A stretch of 64,000 bases of DNA from Vulcanococcus sp. Clear-D1 (lineage in GTDB: Bacteria > Cyanobacteriota > Cyanobacteriia > PCC-6307 > Cyanobiaceae), in NCBI RefSeq assembly GCF_014654725.1, contig NZ_JACVZV010000039.1:54822-118821 (forward strand). Reading direction: 5' to 3'. Shown here piece after piece: positions 7,860-16,275 of this stretch (position 1 is the stretch's first letter; each line of letters opens with the position of its first letter). The notes beneath the pieces were generated by a model, which saw only the letters and a program-made list of their open reading frames with translations, was not told the origin of the DNA and did no database searches. The translations under genes and the position numbers were made by a program.

Positions 7860-9044
7860 TCAGCGGTCCACCGAGCCCATGATCACGTCGATCGAGCCGA
7901 GGATCGCCATGATGTCGGCCACCTTGGCCCCTTTCAGGATGTGGGGCAGGATCTGCAGGTTATTGAAATCGGCGGCGCGGATCTTGAAGCGCCAGGGCGT
8001 GACATCGTCATTGCCCTGAATGAACACGCCGATCTCACCCTTGCCCGACTCGAGGCGGGTGTAGAGCTCGCCGCCGGGGATTTTGAAGGTGGGGGCCACT
8101 TTCTTGGCCACGATCTGGTAGTCAAAGCCGGCGAATTCGCTGGTCTTGCCCTCAGCCATGCGACGGGCTTCCAACTGTTCGGTGGGGCCGCCCGGGATCA
8201 TTTGGCAGGCCTGGCGGAGGATCTTCAACGATTCGCGCATCTCCTGAACGCGCACCCGGTAGCGGGCATAGCAATCCCCTTCCTTCTCCCAGGCCACATC
8301 CCAGTCGAAGTCGTCGTAGCACTCGTAGTGATCCACCTTGCGCAGATCCCAGGGCACACCTGAGGCGCGCAACATTGGGCCGGAGAGGCTCCAGTTGATC
8401 GCCTGCTCACGGGTGATCACGCCAAGCCCTTCGATCCGCTTGCGGAAGATCGGGTTGTTGGTGATCAGCTTTTCGTATTCGTCGATCTTGGGGCCGAACC
8501 AGTCGCAGAAGTCGAGGCACTTCTCCAGCCAGCCGTAGGGCAGATCTGCTGCCACGCCGCCGATGCGGAAGTAGTTGTTGTTGATCAGGCGCTGACCGGT
8601 GGCTGCCTCCCAGAGGTCGTAGATCATCTCCCGTTCGCGGAAGATGTAGAAGAACGGCGTCTGGGCGCCCACGTCCGCCAGGAAGGGGCCAAGCCAGAGC
8701 AGGTGGTTGGCGATGCGGTTGAGCTCCAGCATCAACACGCGGATGTAGCTGGCGCGCTTGGGCACCGGCACATCGGCCAGGCGCTCAGGCGCGTTCACCA
8801 CGATCGCCTCGTAAAACATGCCGGCCGCATAGTCCATGCGGCTCACGTAGGGCACGAACATCACGTTCGTGCGGTTCTCGGCAATCTTCTCCATGCCGCG
8901 GTGGAGGTAGCCGATCACCGGCTCGCAATCCACCACGTCCTCACCGTCGAGGGTCACCACGAGCCGCAGCACCCCGTGCATCGAGGGGTGGTGCGGCCCG
9001 AAGTTCACCACCATCGGCTCCGTGCGCGTTTCCAGCTGCGTCAT
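7860..9044 (-). CDS. ndhH: NAD(P)H-quinone oxidoreductase subunit H (NDH-1)
   Basis: Peripheral-arm subunit of the thylakoid NDH-1 complex, the homologue of the 49-kDa (NuoD) subunit lining the quinone site. It drives cyclic and respiratory electron flow from ferredoxin to plastoquinone. The 394-residue sequence is typical throughout: [14 protein letters not shown] near the N-terminus (quinone-pocket His residues), [23 protein letters not shown], and a C-terminal [13 protein letters not shown]. Full length. It stands alone here, with the DUF2752 frame immediately downstream and rsmH diverging 59 bases upstream; other ndh genes are at 28.6-31.4 kb and 36.9-43.7 kb. Confidence 0.97.
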   Translation of the reverse strand: MTQLETRTEPMVVNFGPHHPSMHGVLRLVVTLDGEDVVDCEPVIGYLHRGMEKIAENRTNVMFVPYVSRMDYAAGMFYEAIVVNAPERLADVPVPKRASYIRVLMLELNRIANHLLWLGPFLADVGAQTPFFYIFREREMIYDLWEAATGQRLINNNYFRIGGVAADLPYGWLEKCLDFCDWFGPKIDEYEKLITNNPIFRKRIEGLGVITREQAINWSLSGPMLRASGVPWDLRKVDHYECYDDFDWDVAWEKEGDCYARYRVRVQEMRESLKILRQACQMIPGGPTEQLEARRMAEGKTSEFAGFDYQIVAKKVAPTFKIPGGELYTRLESGKGEIGVFIQGNDDVTPWRFKIRAADFNNLQILPHILKGAKVADIMAILGSIDVIMGSVDR

Positions 9045-9103
9045 GGGGCCGAGGGGGATGGGCTCGCTGGCGGGATCTTAGGAAGGAAGGGCAGCTCCTT
9101 CTG

Positions 9104-10018
9104 TTGCCGCGCTTGGGCGATCCGCCGGATTCCGCCACGTTTGATCACGTTCCGGTGCTGGCAGGGCCGGTGCTGGCTGGTTTTGCCGAGCTTGAGGGCC
9201 TGCTGGATCAATGCGGCGAAGGGGCCCTGATCGACTGCACCCTGGGGGGTGGCGGCCATAGCGCCCTGCTGCTGGAGGCCCATCCCCGCCTGCGGTTGAT
9301 CGGCTTGGATCAAGACCCCACAGCCCGGGCTGCTGCTGCCCAGCGCCTGGAGCGCTTCGGAGATCGGGTGGAGATCGTGGCCACCAACTTCGCGGCCTAC
9401 ACGCCCGCTAAGCCCGTGTTGGCCGTGTTGGCGGATCTGGGGGTGAGCAGCCCGCAGCTCGATGTGGCGGAGCGGGGCTTCAGCTTCCGCCTCGATGGCC
9501 CGCTCGACATGCGGATGAATCCAGCTGCGGGGGAGAGCGTGGCCGAACTGATCGAGCGGCTCGAGGAGGCTGAGCTCGCCGACCTGATCTACGCCTATGG
9601 CGAAGAGCGCTTGTCGCGCCGCATCGCCCGCCGCATCAAGCACGACCTGGCGGAGCAGGGCCCCTACAGCGGGACCGCTGCGCTCGCCTATGCGGTGGCT
9701 GGTTGCTATCCCCCCAAGGCGCGGCGTGGTCGCATTCACCCCGCCACCCGCACCTTTCAGGCACTGCGGATCGCCGTGAATGATGAACTCGGCGTGCTCG
9801 ATCGCCTGCTGATCAGCGCTCCCGATTGGTTGGTGTCAGGCGGGCTTTTCGGCGTGATCAGCTTTCACTCCCTGGAAGACCGCCGGGTCAAAACCGCCTT
9901 CGTGGGCGATGAGCGGCTGCAGCGGATCACCCGCAAACCGGTAACGGCTGCGGAGGAGGAGCAAAACTCCAACCCCCGCAGCCGTTCGGCGAAGTGGCGG
10001 CTCGCACGCCGCCGTTGA
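9104..10018 (+). CDS. rsmH: 16S rRNA (cytosine-1402-N4)-methyltransferase
   Basis: SAM-dependent methyltransferase that modifies C1402 in the 16S decoding centre. The 304-residue protein has [12 protein letters not shown] at the N-terminus, the SAM-binding motif [15 protein letters not shown] (about 44-58), [18 protein letters not shown], the LDMRMNP motif, the RRIARRIKH insertion-domain segment and the C-terminal [10 protein letters not shown]. The start is TTG at 9104, preceded by a purine-rich stretch at 9081-9090 that could serve as a ribosome binding site, though the spacing is long. It diverges from ndhH. The usual mraZ/ftsL neighbours are absent, as is common in cyanobacteria. Confidence 0.94.
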   Translation: MPRLGDPPDSATFDHVPVLAGPVLAGFAELEGLLDQCGEGALIDCTLGGGGHSALLLEAHPRLRLIGLDQDPTARAAAAQRLERFGDRVEIVATNFAAYTPAKPVLAVLADLGVSSPQLDVAERGFSFRLDGPLDMRMNPAAGESVAELIERLEEAELADLIYAYGEERLSRRIARRIKHDLAEQGPYSGTAALAYAVAGCYPPKARRGRIHPATRTFQALRIAVNDELGVLDRLLISAPDWLVSGGLFGVISFHSLEDRRVKTAFVGDERLQRITRKPVTAAEEEQNSNPRSRSAKWRLARRR

Positions 10019-10038
10019 CAGCAATCAGCTGAGCTGGA

Positions 10039-10809
10039 TCAGCCGTTGCTGAGGATGCCGGTGTGGTCCTGGCTGCCGAACAGCTGGCGATAGGCGGCCG
10101 TGCTGATGCAGATCACCACTGGAACGATCACGAAGAGTCCGCCATAGCTGAACAGCGCAGCTACGGCGTGGATCACGCTTTCCACGATGGCCAGCCACAG
10201 CACTACCCACCAGCTGGGGTTCACGCCGCTTACGCCGGCTTGCAGTGTTTCCACGGGGCGCTTCACGCCGAACAGCGACAGCTGCAGCAGGAACTTCTGG
10301 CTGATCAGGAACCACACATAGAAGATGCCGAACACGATCACCGGAATCACGGTGAGGGCGGCATTGAGTGCATTCAGACCTGTGCCGATCAGTGCGGCGA
10401 GCGCGCCGACGACAGCGAGCACAATCCCCAGCAGGATGGCTGAACCGAGCAGGCGGCCACTGGCGGCGCCATCCCAGCGGGTGAAGTTGCGGAACGAGGG
10501 GCGCTGACCATCGAGGCTCATCCAGGCGCAGCGGGTGATGCCCACCACACCCCAGAGGCCCACGATCACGTAGCCGATCGCGCCCACCACCACGGCAATG
10601 CCAGCGGCCACCGGGTGGAGGAAGGGCAGCTCACCGCTGTTGAGACGCAGAAGACCCCCCAGGAGCAGGGCACCGAAGGGCAGCAGGATCAGGGTGACCA
10701 GCACCTGAAACAGCAAAAAAGGCCAGGGGGCACGGCAAAAGGCCTGCCAGCCGTCTTCGACAGCGCGCAGCACCTGCAGCTTGTTGGTGCCGGGGGTCGG
10801 CAGGCTCAT
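10039..10809 (-). CDS. Integral membrane protein of unknown function
   Basis: A 256-residue protein from ATG at 10809 with at least five or six long hydrophobic helices and few charges between them. The N-terminal part (LQVLRAVEDGWQAFCRAPWPF) is amphipathic, and a cytosolic-looking loop holds RCAWMSLDGQRPSFRNFTRWDG. The pattern, with a repeated helix-pair layout and a Gly-rich C-terminal helix, recalls DUF975-type membrane proteins, but I cannot assign it firmly. The frame extends 21 codons further upstream to a GTG; the ATG was preferred because the sequence before it is unlike a membrane leader. It converges with rsmH, 20 bases away. Confidence 0.75.
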   Translation of the reverse strand: MSLPTPGTNKLQVLRAVEDGWQAFCRAPWPFLLFQVLVTLILLPFGALLLGGLLRLNSGELPFLHPVAAGIAVVVGAIGYVIVGLWGVVGITRCAWMSLDGQRPSFRNFTRWDGAASGRLLGSAILLGIVLAVVGALAALIGTGLNALNAALTVIPVIVFGIFYVWFLISQKFLLQLSLFGVKRPVETLQAGVSGVNPSWWVVLWLAIVESVIHAVAALFSYGGLFVIVPVVICISTAAYRQLFGSQDHTGILSNG

Positions 10810-10897
10810 CAGCACGAGGCAAGTGCCCGGAAGGTAGCGATCGCTGCAGTGCTCGCCCAGTTTTTGTTGCACACCGAGTTAGCGGTGAACCCTCTCG

Positions 10898-12046
10898 TTA
10901 GGCGCGGCGCAGCGCGCTGACAGCCTCCTGCACCCGTTCAGCAGCCCTGTCGATCTCGGCGGCAGTGGTGTGGCGGCCCAGGCCGAAGCGAAGCGCGGCT
11001 GAAGCCTGCTGGCGGCTGAGCCCGAGGGCCTGCAGCACGTGGGAGGGTTCGCCCTGACTGCAGGCCGAGCCACTGCTGATTGCCAGATGGGGCCGCAGCT
11101 GGCGCTGCAGGGCGCTGCCCTCCACGCCCTCGATCCACACATTCAGGTTGTGGGCGAGTCGCGGGGCGGCTGCGCCATTGCGGTGAACGCCTCCCAGCCC
11201 CTCTATCCCGTGCCAGAGCTGTTCACGCAGTGCCTCCAGCCGCTGGGCCCGCGCTGGTTGATCCGCCAGGGCCAGTTCGAGCGCTTTGGCCAGCCCCACG
11301 ATCAGCGGAACCGGCAAACTGCCAGCCCGCAGCCCCTGCTCCTGGCTGCCGCCATGAAGTTGCGGCGCCAGCGTGACCCCCGGTGCCACCACCAGGACCC
11401 CGATGCCTTTCGGGCCATAGAGCTTGTGAGCGCTCAGGCTGAGCAGATCAATCCCGAGCTCCGCGGGCTGCAGCGGGATGTGGCCTACAGCCTGGGCCCC
11501 GTCGCAATGGAAGCGGATGCCCCGGGCTCGGCAGAGCTCGGCGATGGCGCCAAGCGGTTGCAGCACGCCGATCTCGTTGTTGGCGGCCATCACGCTCACC
11601 AGCAGCGTGCTGGGGCGAAGCTGTTGGCCCAACTGCTCGAGATCCACCAGCCCCGAGGCGGGCACCGCCAGCTCTGTGAGCTCAAAGCCGTGGCGGCTCA
11701 GGTAGCGCAGTGGATCGAGCACGGCTCGGTGCTCGGTGCTGAGGCACAGCAGGTGCCGCCTCGACCCCCCGGCTTGCAGCTCAGCTTCTGCCAGCCCCTT
11801 CAGGGCAAGGTTGTTCGCCTCGGTGGCACCGCTGGTGAACACCACCGCTGCCGGTTCCACCCCAAGCGCAGTGGCGATTTGTCCGCGGGCCTGCTCCACC
11901 GCCGCTGCCGCCAGCAGGCCGGGCCGGTGACTGCGGCTGGCCGGATTGGCGAACTGCTCGCTCCACCACGGCGCCATCGCCTGCACCACCGCCGGCTCAC
12001 ACGGGGTGGTGGCCTGGTGATCCAAGTAGATGACGGGATCGGCCAT
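10898..12046 (-). CDS. Cysteine desulfurase (NifS/IscS family)
   Basis: PLP enzyme that takes sulfur from cysteine to form a persulfide for Fe-S cluster or thiolation pathways. The 382-residue product shows IYLDHQATTP near the N-terminus, the PLP-lysine motif SAHKLYGPKGIG (K208) and the active-site cysteine in SSGSACSQGEPSHVL (C329). That loop is of the group I (IscS/NifS) type, not SufS. ATG at 12046 is chosen over a GTG-region alternative six codons upstream because family members begin right before IYLDHQATT. No IscU or SufU gene is adjacent; the gene diverges from a secreted-protein gene 40 bases away. Confidence 0.92.
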   Translation of the reverse strand: MADPVIYLDHQATTPCEPAVVQAMAPWWSEQFANPASRSHRPGLLAAAAVEQARGQIATALGVEPAAVVFTSGATEANNLALKGLAEAELQAGGSRRHLLCLSTEHRAVLDPLRYLSRHGFELTELAVPASGLVDLEQLGQQLRPSTLLVSVMAANNEIGVLQPLGAIAELCRARGIRFHCDGAQAVGHIPLQPAELGIDLLSLSAHKLYGPKGIGVLVVAPGVTLAPQLHGGSQEQGLRAGSLPVPLIVGLAKALELALADQPARAQRLEALREQLWHGIEGLGGVHRNGAAAPRLAHNLNVWIEGVEGSALQRQLRPHLAISSGSACSQGEPSHVLQALGLSRQQASAALRFGLGRHTTAAEIDRAAERVQEAVSALRRA

Positions 12047-12086
12047 GGCCCCCCATGCTGGCAAGCAGCGTGCTGTGGTGGCCCTG

Positions 12087-12635
12087 ATGGCTCATGCGTT
12101 CCCGCGGATCTGGCACCGCCTTGCTCTGGGCTGGGGGCTGCTGCTCGGTCTTGCCGCCGGCCCTACCGCTGCGCAGACCTCCCTCGGCGCTCCCGACCCC
12201 AGCAATCCGCACCGTAGCGCCACGGATCAGCGGCCAGCCGATCTGGTGATGCTCCGGGAGTGGACCACGATGGAAGGTGCCTTCGCCATTGGTGTGCACA
12301 ACGTCAAGCCCGATCCGCGGGATGCCTCGGCGCGCACGATCGTGGTGTGGGTGGAAGCCCCTGGTGATGTGAAGTTGGCGGTGGATACGTTGCGCTGCAG
12401 CCCGGAAGCGCCCATGCGGCTCACCCGTAGGGGCCGTGATCTGTTGATCAAAGAGCTCAATCCCGGCGGCACGATCACCGAGGCCAATCGGCTCGACCAC
12501 CAGATCTGGTGGGCGGCCTGCTTCCCTGAGCAGGCGGGCAAGGATCCCGTCACCCTCAAGGCCACCGCCCGCCAGCTCGGCTACAGCGGCCTGCTGCGCG
12601 AGCAGCAACAGGTGCTCCCTGGCAACCCTCGATAG
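12087..12635 (+). CDS. Secreted protein of unknown function
   Basis: A 182-residue protein with a clear Sec signal peptide: positively charged n-region (MAHAFPRIWHR), hydrophobic core LALGWGLLLGLAAGP and a TAAQ-type cleavage region near residue 29. The mature part (about 150 residues) has two cysteines (in DTLRCSPEAP and WWAACFPEQ) that could form a disulfide in the periplasm or lumen, and is predicted mostly beta. I do not recognise a domain. ATG at 12087 was chosen because it gives the signal peptide; the frame stays open 19 codons further upstream. The response-regulator gene starts 9 bases after its stop, suggesting an operon. Confidence 0.78.
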   Translation: MAHAFPRIWHRLALGWGLLLGLAAGPTAAQTSLGAPDPSNPHRSATDQRPADLVMLREWTTMEGAFAIGVHNVKPDPRDASARTIVVWVEAPGDVKLAVDTLRCSPEAPMRLTRRGRDLLIKELNPGGTITEANRLDHQIWWAACFPEQAGKDPVTLKATARQLGYSGLLREQQQVLPGNPR

Positions 12636-12644
12636 ATTGCGGGG

Positions 12645-13391
12645 ATGAGCCTCGAACCCGAATCCCTGGCCCCCGAGCAGGCCGAAGCCGCCGCCCCCCA
12701 GGCCCCGGCACGCCTGCTGCTGGTGGACGATGAACCTGGGCTGCGTACCGCCGTGCAGGCCTATCTGGAGGATGAGGGCTTCCAGGTGACCACCGCCGTG
12801 GATGGCGAGGAGGGCTGGGCCAAGGCCCAGGAGCTGCTGCCGGATCTGGTGATCAGCGACGTGATGATGCCCCGCCTCGATGGTTATGGGCTGCTGCGCA
12901 AACTGCGCGACGACGAGCGTCTCGGTGGCACACCGGTGATTTTCCTCACCGCCAAGGGCATGACGGCTGATCGCATCGAAGGCTTCCAGGCCGGCTGCGA
13001 CGACTACATCCCCAAGCCCTTTGATCCCGATGAGCTCGTGGCCCGGGTGCGCAATGTGGTGCGCCGCCAAGAGCGGTTGCTCCAGGAGGCCGCCCGGTTC
13101 GCCGATGCCGACATCGGGCAGATGGCCAAGCAGATCACCGAGATCCGCTCCTTGCTGGCCACGGGCAATGGCAAGAAGCAGGGCCCTGCCGTGATGCATG
13201 AGTTCACGCCGCGGGAGGCTTCGGTGCTGCAACTGGTGGCTGAAGGGATGATGAACAAGGAGATTGCCCGCCGCCTGGAAACCTCCATCCGCAACGTCGA
13301 GAAGTACGTGAGCCGGTTGTTCACCAAAACCGGCACCGCAAGCCGCACGGAGCTGGTGCGCTACGCCCTCGAACACGGCCTGGTTGAGTAA
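12645..13391 (+). CDS. Two-component response regulator, NarL/LuxR family
   Basis: Cytosolic transcription regulator, 248 residues. The receiver domain (about 23-140) has the acidic pair VDDE, the phospho-acceptor Asp in VISDVMMP (D72) and the conserved Lys in IPKPFDP. After a linker of about 45 residues comes a LuxR/GerE helix-turn-helix (185-248: FTPREASVLQLVAEG then NKEIARRLETSIRNVEKYV). The overall type resembles plastid Ycf29/cyanobacterial NarL-type regulators; which one exactly is open. No histidine kinase is adjacent, so it is an orphan here. Its end overlaps the start of the next gene by 8 bases. Confidence 0.88.
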   Translation: MSLEPESLAPEQAEAAAPQAPARLLLVDDEPGLRTAVQAYLEDEGFQVTTAVDGEEGWAKAQELLPDLVISDVMMPRLDGYGLLRKLRDDERLGGTPVIFLTAKGMTADRIEGFQAGCDDYIPKPFDPDELVARVRNVVRRQERLLQEAARFADADIGQMAKQITEIRSLLATGNGKKQGPAVMHEFTPREASVLQLVAEGMMNKEIARRLETSIRNVEKYVSRLFTKTGTASRTELVRYALEHGLVE

Positions 13392-14400
13392 CGCCGAGAT
13401 CCTCAAGGAGGGCTGGCTTCCGGCTTCATGGAACGGCGGTCATGCCTATGCCGATCGCGCCAATGCGGCGGCTCCCAGTGTTGTGGGTTTCTACGCCGAG
13501 CGCTACACCCATTCGGATCGGCAGGTGTGGCGGGAGCGGCTGGCCGCCGGTGAGATCTGGCGGAATGGCCAGCAGCTCCTAGCTGATGGACCTCTTTCGG
13601 CCGGCGATCGGTTGGTGTGGCATCGGCCTCCCTGGCAGGAGCCTGCTGTTCCGGTGCTCCATGAAGGCTCGATCGTGTTCGACGACGGCGATCTGCTGGT
13701 GCTGAACAAGCCCAGTGGGCTGCCGGTGTTGCCCGCCGGGGGCTTCCTCAAACACACCCTGCTCACGCAGCTGGAGGGGTGGGCATCGATGGGGGTGATC
13801 AGCTCAGCTGGTGGTCTGCCGCGGCCCGTGCATCGGTTGGGGCGCTTCACGTCTGGGCTGTTGGTGTGTGCGCGTCGTGCCGAGAGTCGTGCCTGGCTCA
13901 GCGCCCAGTTGCGGGAGAGCACCAGCGCTGCGGTTGACGTCGTTTCACCACCTCCCTGCCGCAAGCTCTACCGGGCGCTCTGCCAGGAATTGCCACCAGA
14001 TTGGGCAATAGGGGAGCGGCGGGTGGTCTACGCCGGTATAGGCAAGCGATCTCATCCCCTATTGGGCCTGATTTGGTGTGCTGCTGGGCCAGGTGATCGG
14101 TTCGCTTTGCAATCGCGTAGTGAGATCAAACTTCTGGAACGTCGCCAAAAGGCTTGCCTAGTGGATGTTGCTATTGCTACTGGAAGGCCCCATCAGATCA
14201 GAATTCATACAGCAATTATTGGGGCACCGCTTGTTGGAGATGCTCTCTATCTTTCAGGGGGTGATCTAGATGTGAACGTCTTGCCCGGTGATGGTGGTTA
14301 TTGGTTGCATGCTTATCATCTGCATTTTCGGTCTTGCAATGGAGAGCCGATTGATCTAGAAGCATCTCTGCCTTTGGTGCTCAATCTTCAGGGGCAGTAA
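13384..14400 (+). CDS. RluA-family pseudouridine synthase-like protein lacking the catalytic Asp
   Basis: A 338-residue homologue of RluA/RluD RNA pseudouridine synthases. Residues 30-80 resemble an S4-type RNA-binding part; DLLVLNKPSGLPVLPAGG (103-120) and RPHQIRIH (C-terminal third) are hallmark motifs. The usual catalytic segment HRLDRxTSG reads HRLGRFTSGLL here: the nucleophilic Asp is Gly153 (codon GGG at 13840-13842). The start is TTG at 13384, overlapping the response-regulator stop by 8 bases; no better start fits. From about 14000 onward the gene is clearly more AT-rich, with different codon use from the first half. It may be a non-catalytic RNA-binding paralogue or belong to a subfamily that tolerates Gly here. 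Confidence 0.82.
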   Translation: MSNAEILKEGWLPASWNGGHAYADRANAAAPSVVGFYAERYTHSDRQVWRERLAAGEIWRNGQQLLADGPLSAGDRLVWHRPPWQEPAVPVLHEGSIVFDDGDLLVLNKPSGLPVLPAGGFLKHTLLTQLEGWASMGVISSAGGLPRPVHRLGRFTSGLLVCARRAESRAWLSAQLRESTSAAVDVVSPPPCRKLYRALCQELPPDWAIGERRVVYAGIGKRSHPLLGLIWCAAGPGDRFALQSRSEIKLLERRQKACLVDVAIATGRPHQIRIHTAIIGAPLVGDALYLSGGDLDVNVLPGDGGYWLHAYHLHFRSCNGEPIDLEASLPLVLNLQGQ

Positions 14401-14745
14401 GTCTTCACCCAGGTGCGAGCCTCGGCTTTGGTCATGCCTTGGTATTCAATTGGGGTCGGGTCGGCTGTGGAGCAAGGTCCGACAACCTCTGCGCCGTCAT
14501 CCCAATAGGCGCCCAGGTATACTTTATTTCCGTCATAGATGGCTTGGCAGACTTCAACAAGTGCGCCTGATCTGTCGCGGGTTGTGCGGCACTGGTTGTC
14601 TTCAAAGTCATCACCGGGTTCCCACGCTTTGGACGCCAGTGGTGACACGACAAGGGTTAGACAGCCGCCAATTGTGAGCAGTTTCCTAAGCATTGGTAAT
14701 CCTTCGGCAGTTCGATTATCTTCGCTGGCCTCGTCTCATCAGGAC
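13990..14745. other. AT-richer stretch within a GC-rich region
   Basis: From about 13990 to 14745 the sequence changes visibly in composition: frequent ATT, AAT, TAT and TTG codons and runs such as aattcatacagcaattatt, in contrast to the surrounding GC-rich third positions. The stretch covers the 3' half of the pseudouridine synthase homologue, the whole 101-residue secreted-protein gene and the intergenic gap before the GIDE gene. It has no flanking repeats or recombinase. It may reflect transfer, gene conversion or relaxed selection; no percentage was computed. Confidence 0.6.
14388..14693 (-). CDS. Small secreted cysteine-containing protein
   Basis: A 101-residue protein with an N-terminal signal peptide (MLRKLLTIGG, hydrophobic core, cleavage near SKA-WEP). 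The mature part of about 78 residues has four cysteines (in DNQCRT, VEVCQA, VGPCST and the final YCP), consistent with two disulfides outside the cytosol, and several acidic and aromatic residues (YDGNKVYLGAYWDDG). I do not recognise the family. It is encoded in the AT-richer stretch, ends convergently with a 13-base overlap on the pseudouridine synthase homologue, and is preceded by its own 45-base gap, so it is probably transcribed alone or from the GIDE-gene side. Confidence 0.68.
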   Translation of the reverse strand: MLRKLLTIGGCLTLVVSPLASKAWEPGDDFEDNQCRTTRDRSGALVEVCQAIYDGNKVYLGAYWDDGAEVVGPCSTADPTPIEYQGMTKAEARTWVKTYCP

Positions 14746-15503
14746 ATGATTGATACTAAACTCACAATTGTTGCGACGGTCAGCCCCAATGTGCTCGCCA
14801 TCCAGATCCTTCGCCAACGTCGAATCGAGGCGCTGAATTCGGCTTCGCTGCCACGCTTCACGACAAAAAGTCCGCCGTCCTGCGGGGCTTGTAATTGCAG
14901 CTGGCCTGATGTGTCGCTGCATTCGGCCACGACAAACGCCATGCCGCTAGCTCGCAGGATCGCTTCCTCGCGGCGGATGCCCAGCTGGCGTGTGTTGAAG
15001 GTGTTCTCCGTGGTGGGTGGGTCCACCTGGTCGAACACGTTCTCCAGCTCCAGCTCCGCTGCTTCGGGCTGGATCGGCAGCTGCTGATTGCCCTGACGGA
15101 GGCTGAAGCTGCAGCGGCGTTCCAGGCGGTTGAGGGTCTGATCACGGCGCTGCCAGCGCACCTCGGTGCGTTTGTTGCCGTCGGCGTCGGTGCTGGTGGT
15201 TTCTTCGCGCACTTCCAGCATCGCTGTGGTGATGTCTGTGAACGCCACGCAGGGCTCGCCGCTCCAGGGGGCCACGAGCGGTTCTTCGCAGATGATCTCC
15301 CCGCTGAGCTTCACGCGTTCCACAAATGAGCCTCCACCCATCTGTTCGGCCACGCTGCGCTGAAGATCCAGCAGTTCAGCCACGCTGCTGCTGCGGGCCT
15401 CGAGCAGATGGCTCAGCTTGCGGGCCTGATGGCGTCGGGCCAGTGCGGTGCCGATCGCTCCGCTCCCCAGCAACGCTGGAAGTAGTAGCTGGGTGGGCTC
15501 CAT
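14739..15503 (-). CDS. GIDE-domain membrane protein
   Basis: A 254-residue protein related to the GIDE (MULAN) domain best known from eukaryotic mitochondrial E3 ubiquitin ligases, without the RING finger. The N-terminus holds a hydrophobic stretch (LLLPALLGSGAIGTALA), the middle carries the domain core with SGEIICEEPLVAPWSGEPCVAF and FDQVDPPTTENTFNTRQLGIRREEAIL, and a C-terminal transmembrane helix (IWMASTLGLTVATIVSLVSIM) follows. This layout, two membrane anchors flanking a soluble GIDE domain, is typical of bacterial homologues, whose role is unknown. It sits 4 bases downstream of chlM on the same strand and is probably co-transcribed with it. Confidence 0.78.
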   Translation of the reverse strand: MEPTQLLLPALLGSGAIGTALARRHQARKLSHLLEARSSSVAELLDLQRSVAEQMGGGSFVERVKLSGEIICEEPLVAPWSGEPCVAFTDITTAMLEVREETTSTDADGNKRTEVRWQRRDQTLNRLERRCSFSLRQGNQQLPIQPEAAELELENVFDQVDPPTTENTFNTRQLGIRREEAILRASGMAFVVAECSDTSGQLQLQAPQDGGLFVVKRGSEAEFSASIRRWRRIWMASTLGLTVATIVSLVSIMS

Positions 15504-15507
15504 CGCT

Positions 15508-16233
15508 TCAGGCCTTCTCGAAGGCCAGCAGGCGGGAGAAATAGAAGGGGGCCTTGTTGAGGCTCCGGCGCTTCAGCACAAAGCCGGCTTCCTCCGCAGC
15601 CTTCACGATGCCGGCTTCCTTCAGGGTGTAGGCACGCGTTGTTTTGCTGGGGCCCGGGAACAGCTGACCGATGCCTTTGAGCAGAGCCAGCAGCGGGGTG
15701 TAAGGAGCGAAGCTCACGATCAGGTGTTGTTCCGCCATTGAGGCCAAGTGGCGCACCATCTCCTCAGCGGGTTGCTGGGGATAGTGGATGAACACATCGA
15801 GGCACACCACGGTATTGTAGCGTCCGCTCAGGCTCTCGAGATCAGAGGCCAGGAAGCTGATCTGTCCGTGTTGGGCTCCTGCCTCATGGGCCCGCCGCTC
15901 GGCTTCCTTCACCATGGCCTCCGACAGATCGGAAGCGGCGATCGACCCTGCCCCCAGCTGCGCGAGCGGCAGGGTGAGGCTGCCGACGCCGCAGCCGGCA
16001 TCGCAGAAGCTGCGGCTTGTGAGATTGCCTTGCTCTTGCAGCCAGGCCAGCACGTTGTCCACCGTTTTCTGGTGGCCGATGCGGATGTTGCGCTGCACCT
16101 TGTTCACGTCATCCGACTCGCTGTAGATGCGATTCCAGCGATCGAAACCCGTGGTTTCGAAATAGCCCTTCACCTCCTGCTTCTCAGCGGCCTTCTGGGC
16201 CTCGGTGGAGTTGAGAAGCTGCTCGGTGGGCAT
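15508..16233 (-). CDS. chlM: Magnesium-protoporphyrin IX methyltransferase
   Basis: Methylates the propionate side chain of Mg-protoporphyrin IX with SAM, an early chlorophyll-specific step at the thylakoid or plasma membrane. The 241-residue class I methyltransferase shows the cyanobacterial/plant N-terminal segment VKGYFETTGFDRWNRIYS, the SAM-binding loop DAGCGVGSLTLPLA (about 80-93), AASDLSEAMV and, near the end, FYFSRLLAFEKA. Full length with ATG at 16233. It is followed immediately by the GIDE-domain gene. nagA lies 42 bases upstream of the window-sense 3' side on the same strand; no shared regulation is visible. Confidence 0.95.
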   Translation of the reverse strand: MPTEQLLNSTEAQKAAEKQEVKGYFETTGFDRWNRIYSESDDVNKVQRNIRIGHQKTVDNVLAWLQEQGNLTSRSFCDAGCGVGSLTLPLAQLGAGSIAASDLSEAMVKEAERRAHEAGAQHGQISFLASDLESLSGRYNTVVCLDVFIHYPQQPAEEMVRHLASMAEQHLIVSFAPYTPLLALLKGIGQLFPGPSKTTRAYTLKEAGIVKAAEEAGFVLKRRSLNKAPFYFSRLLAFEKA

Positions 16234-16275
16234 CGGAGCGGGCCTGCGGCGAACGAGTAATGGCGCGGATCCTAT

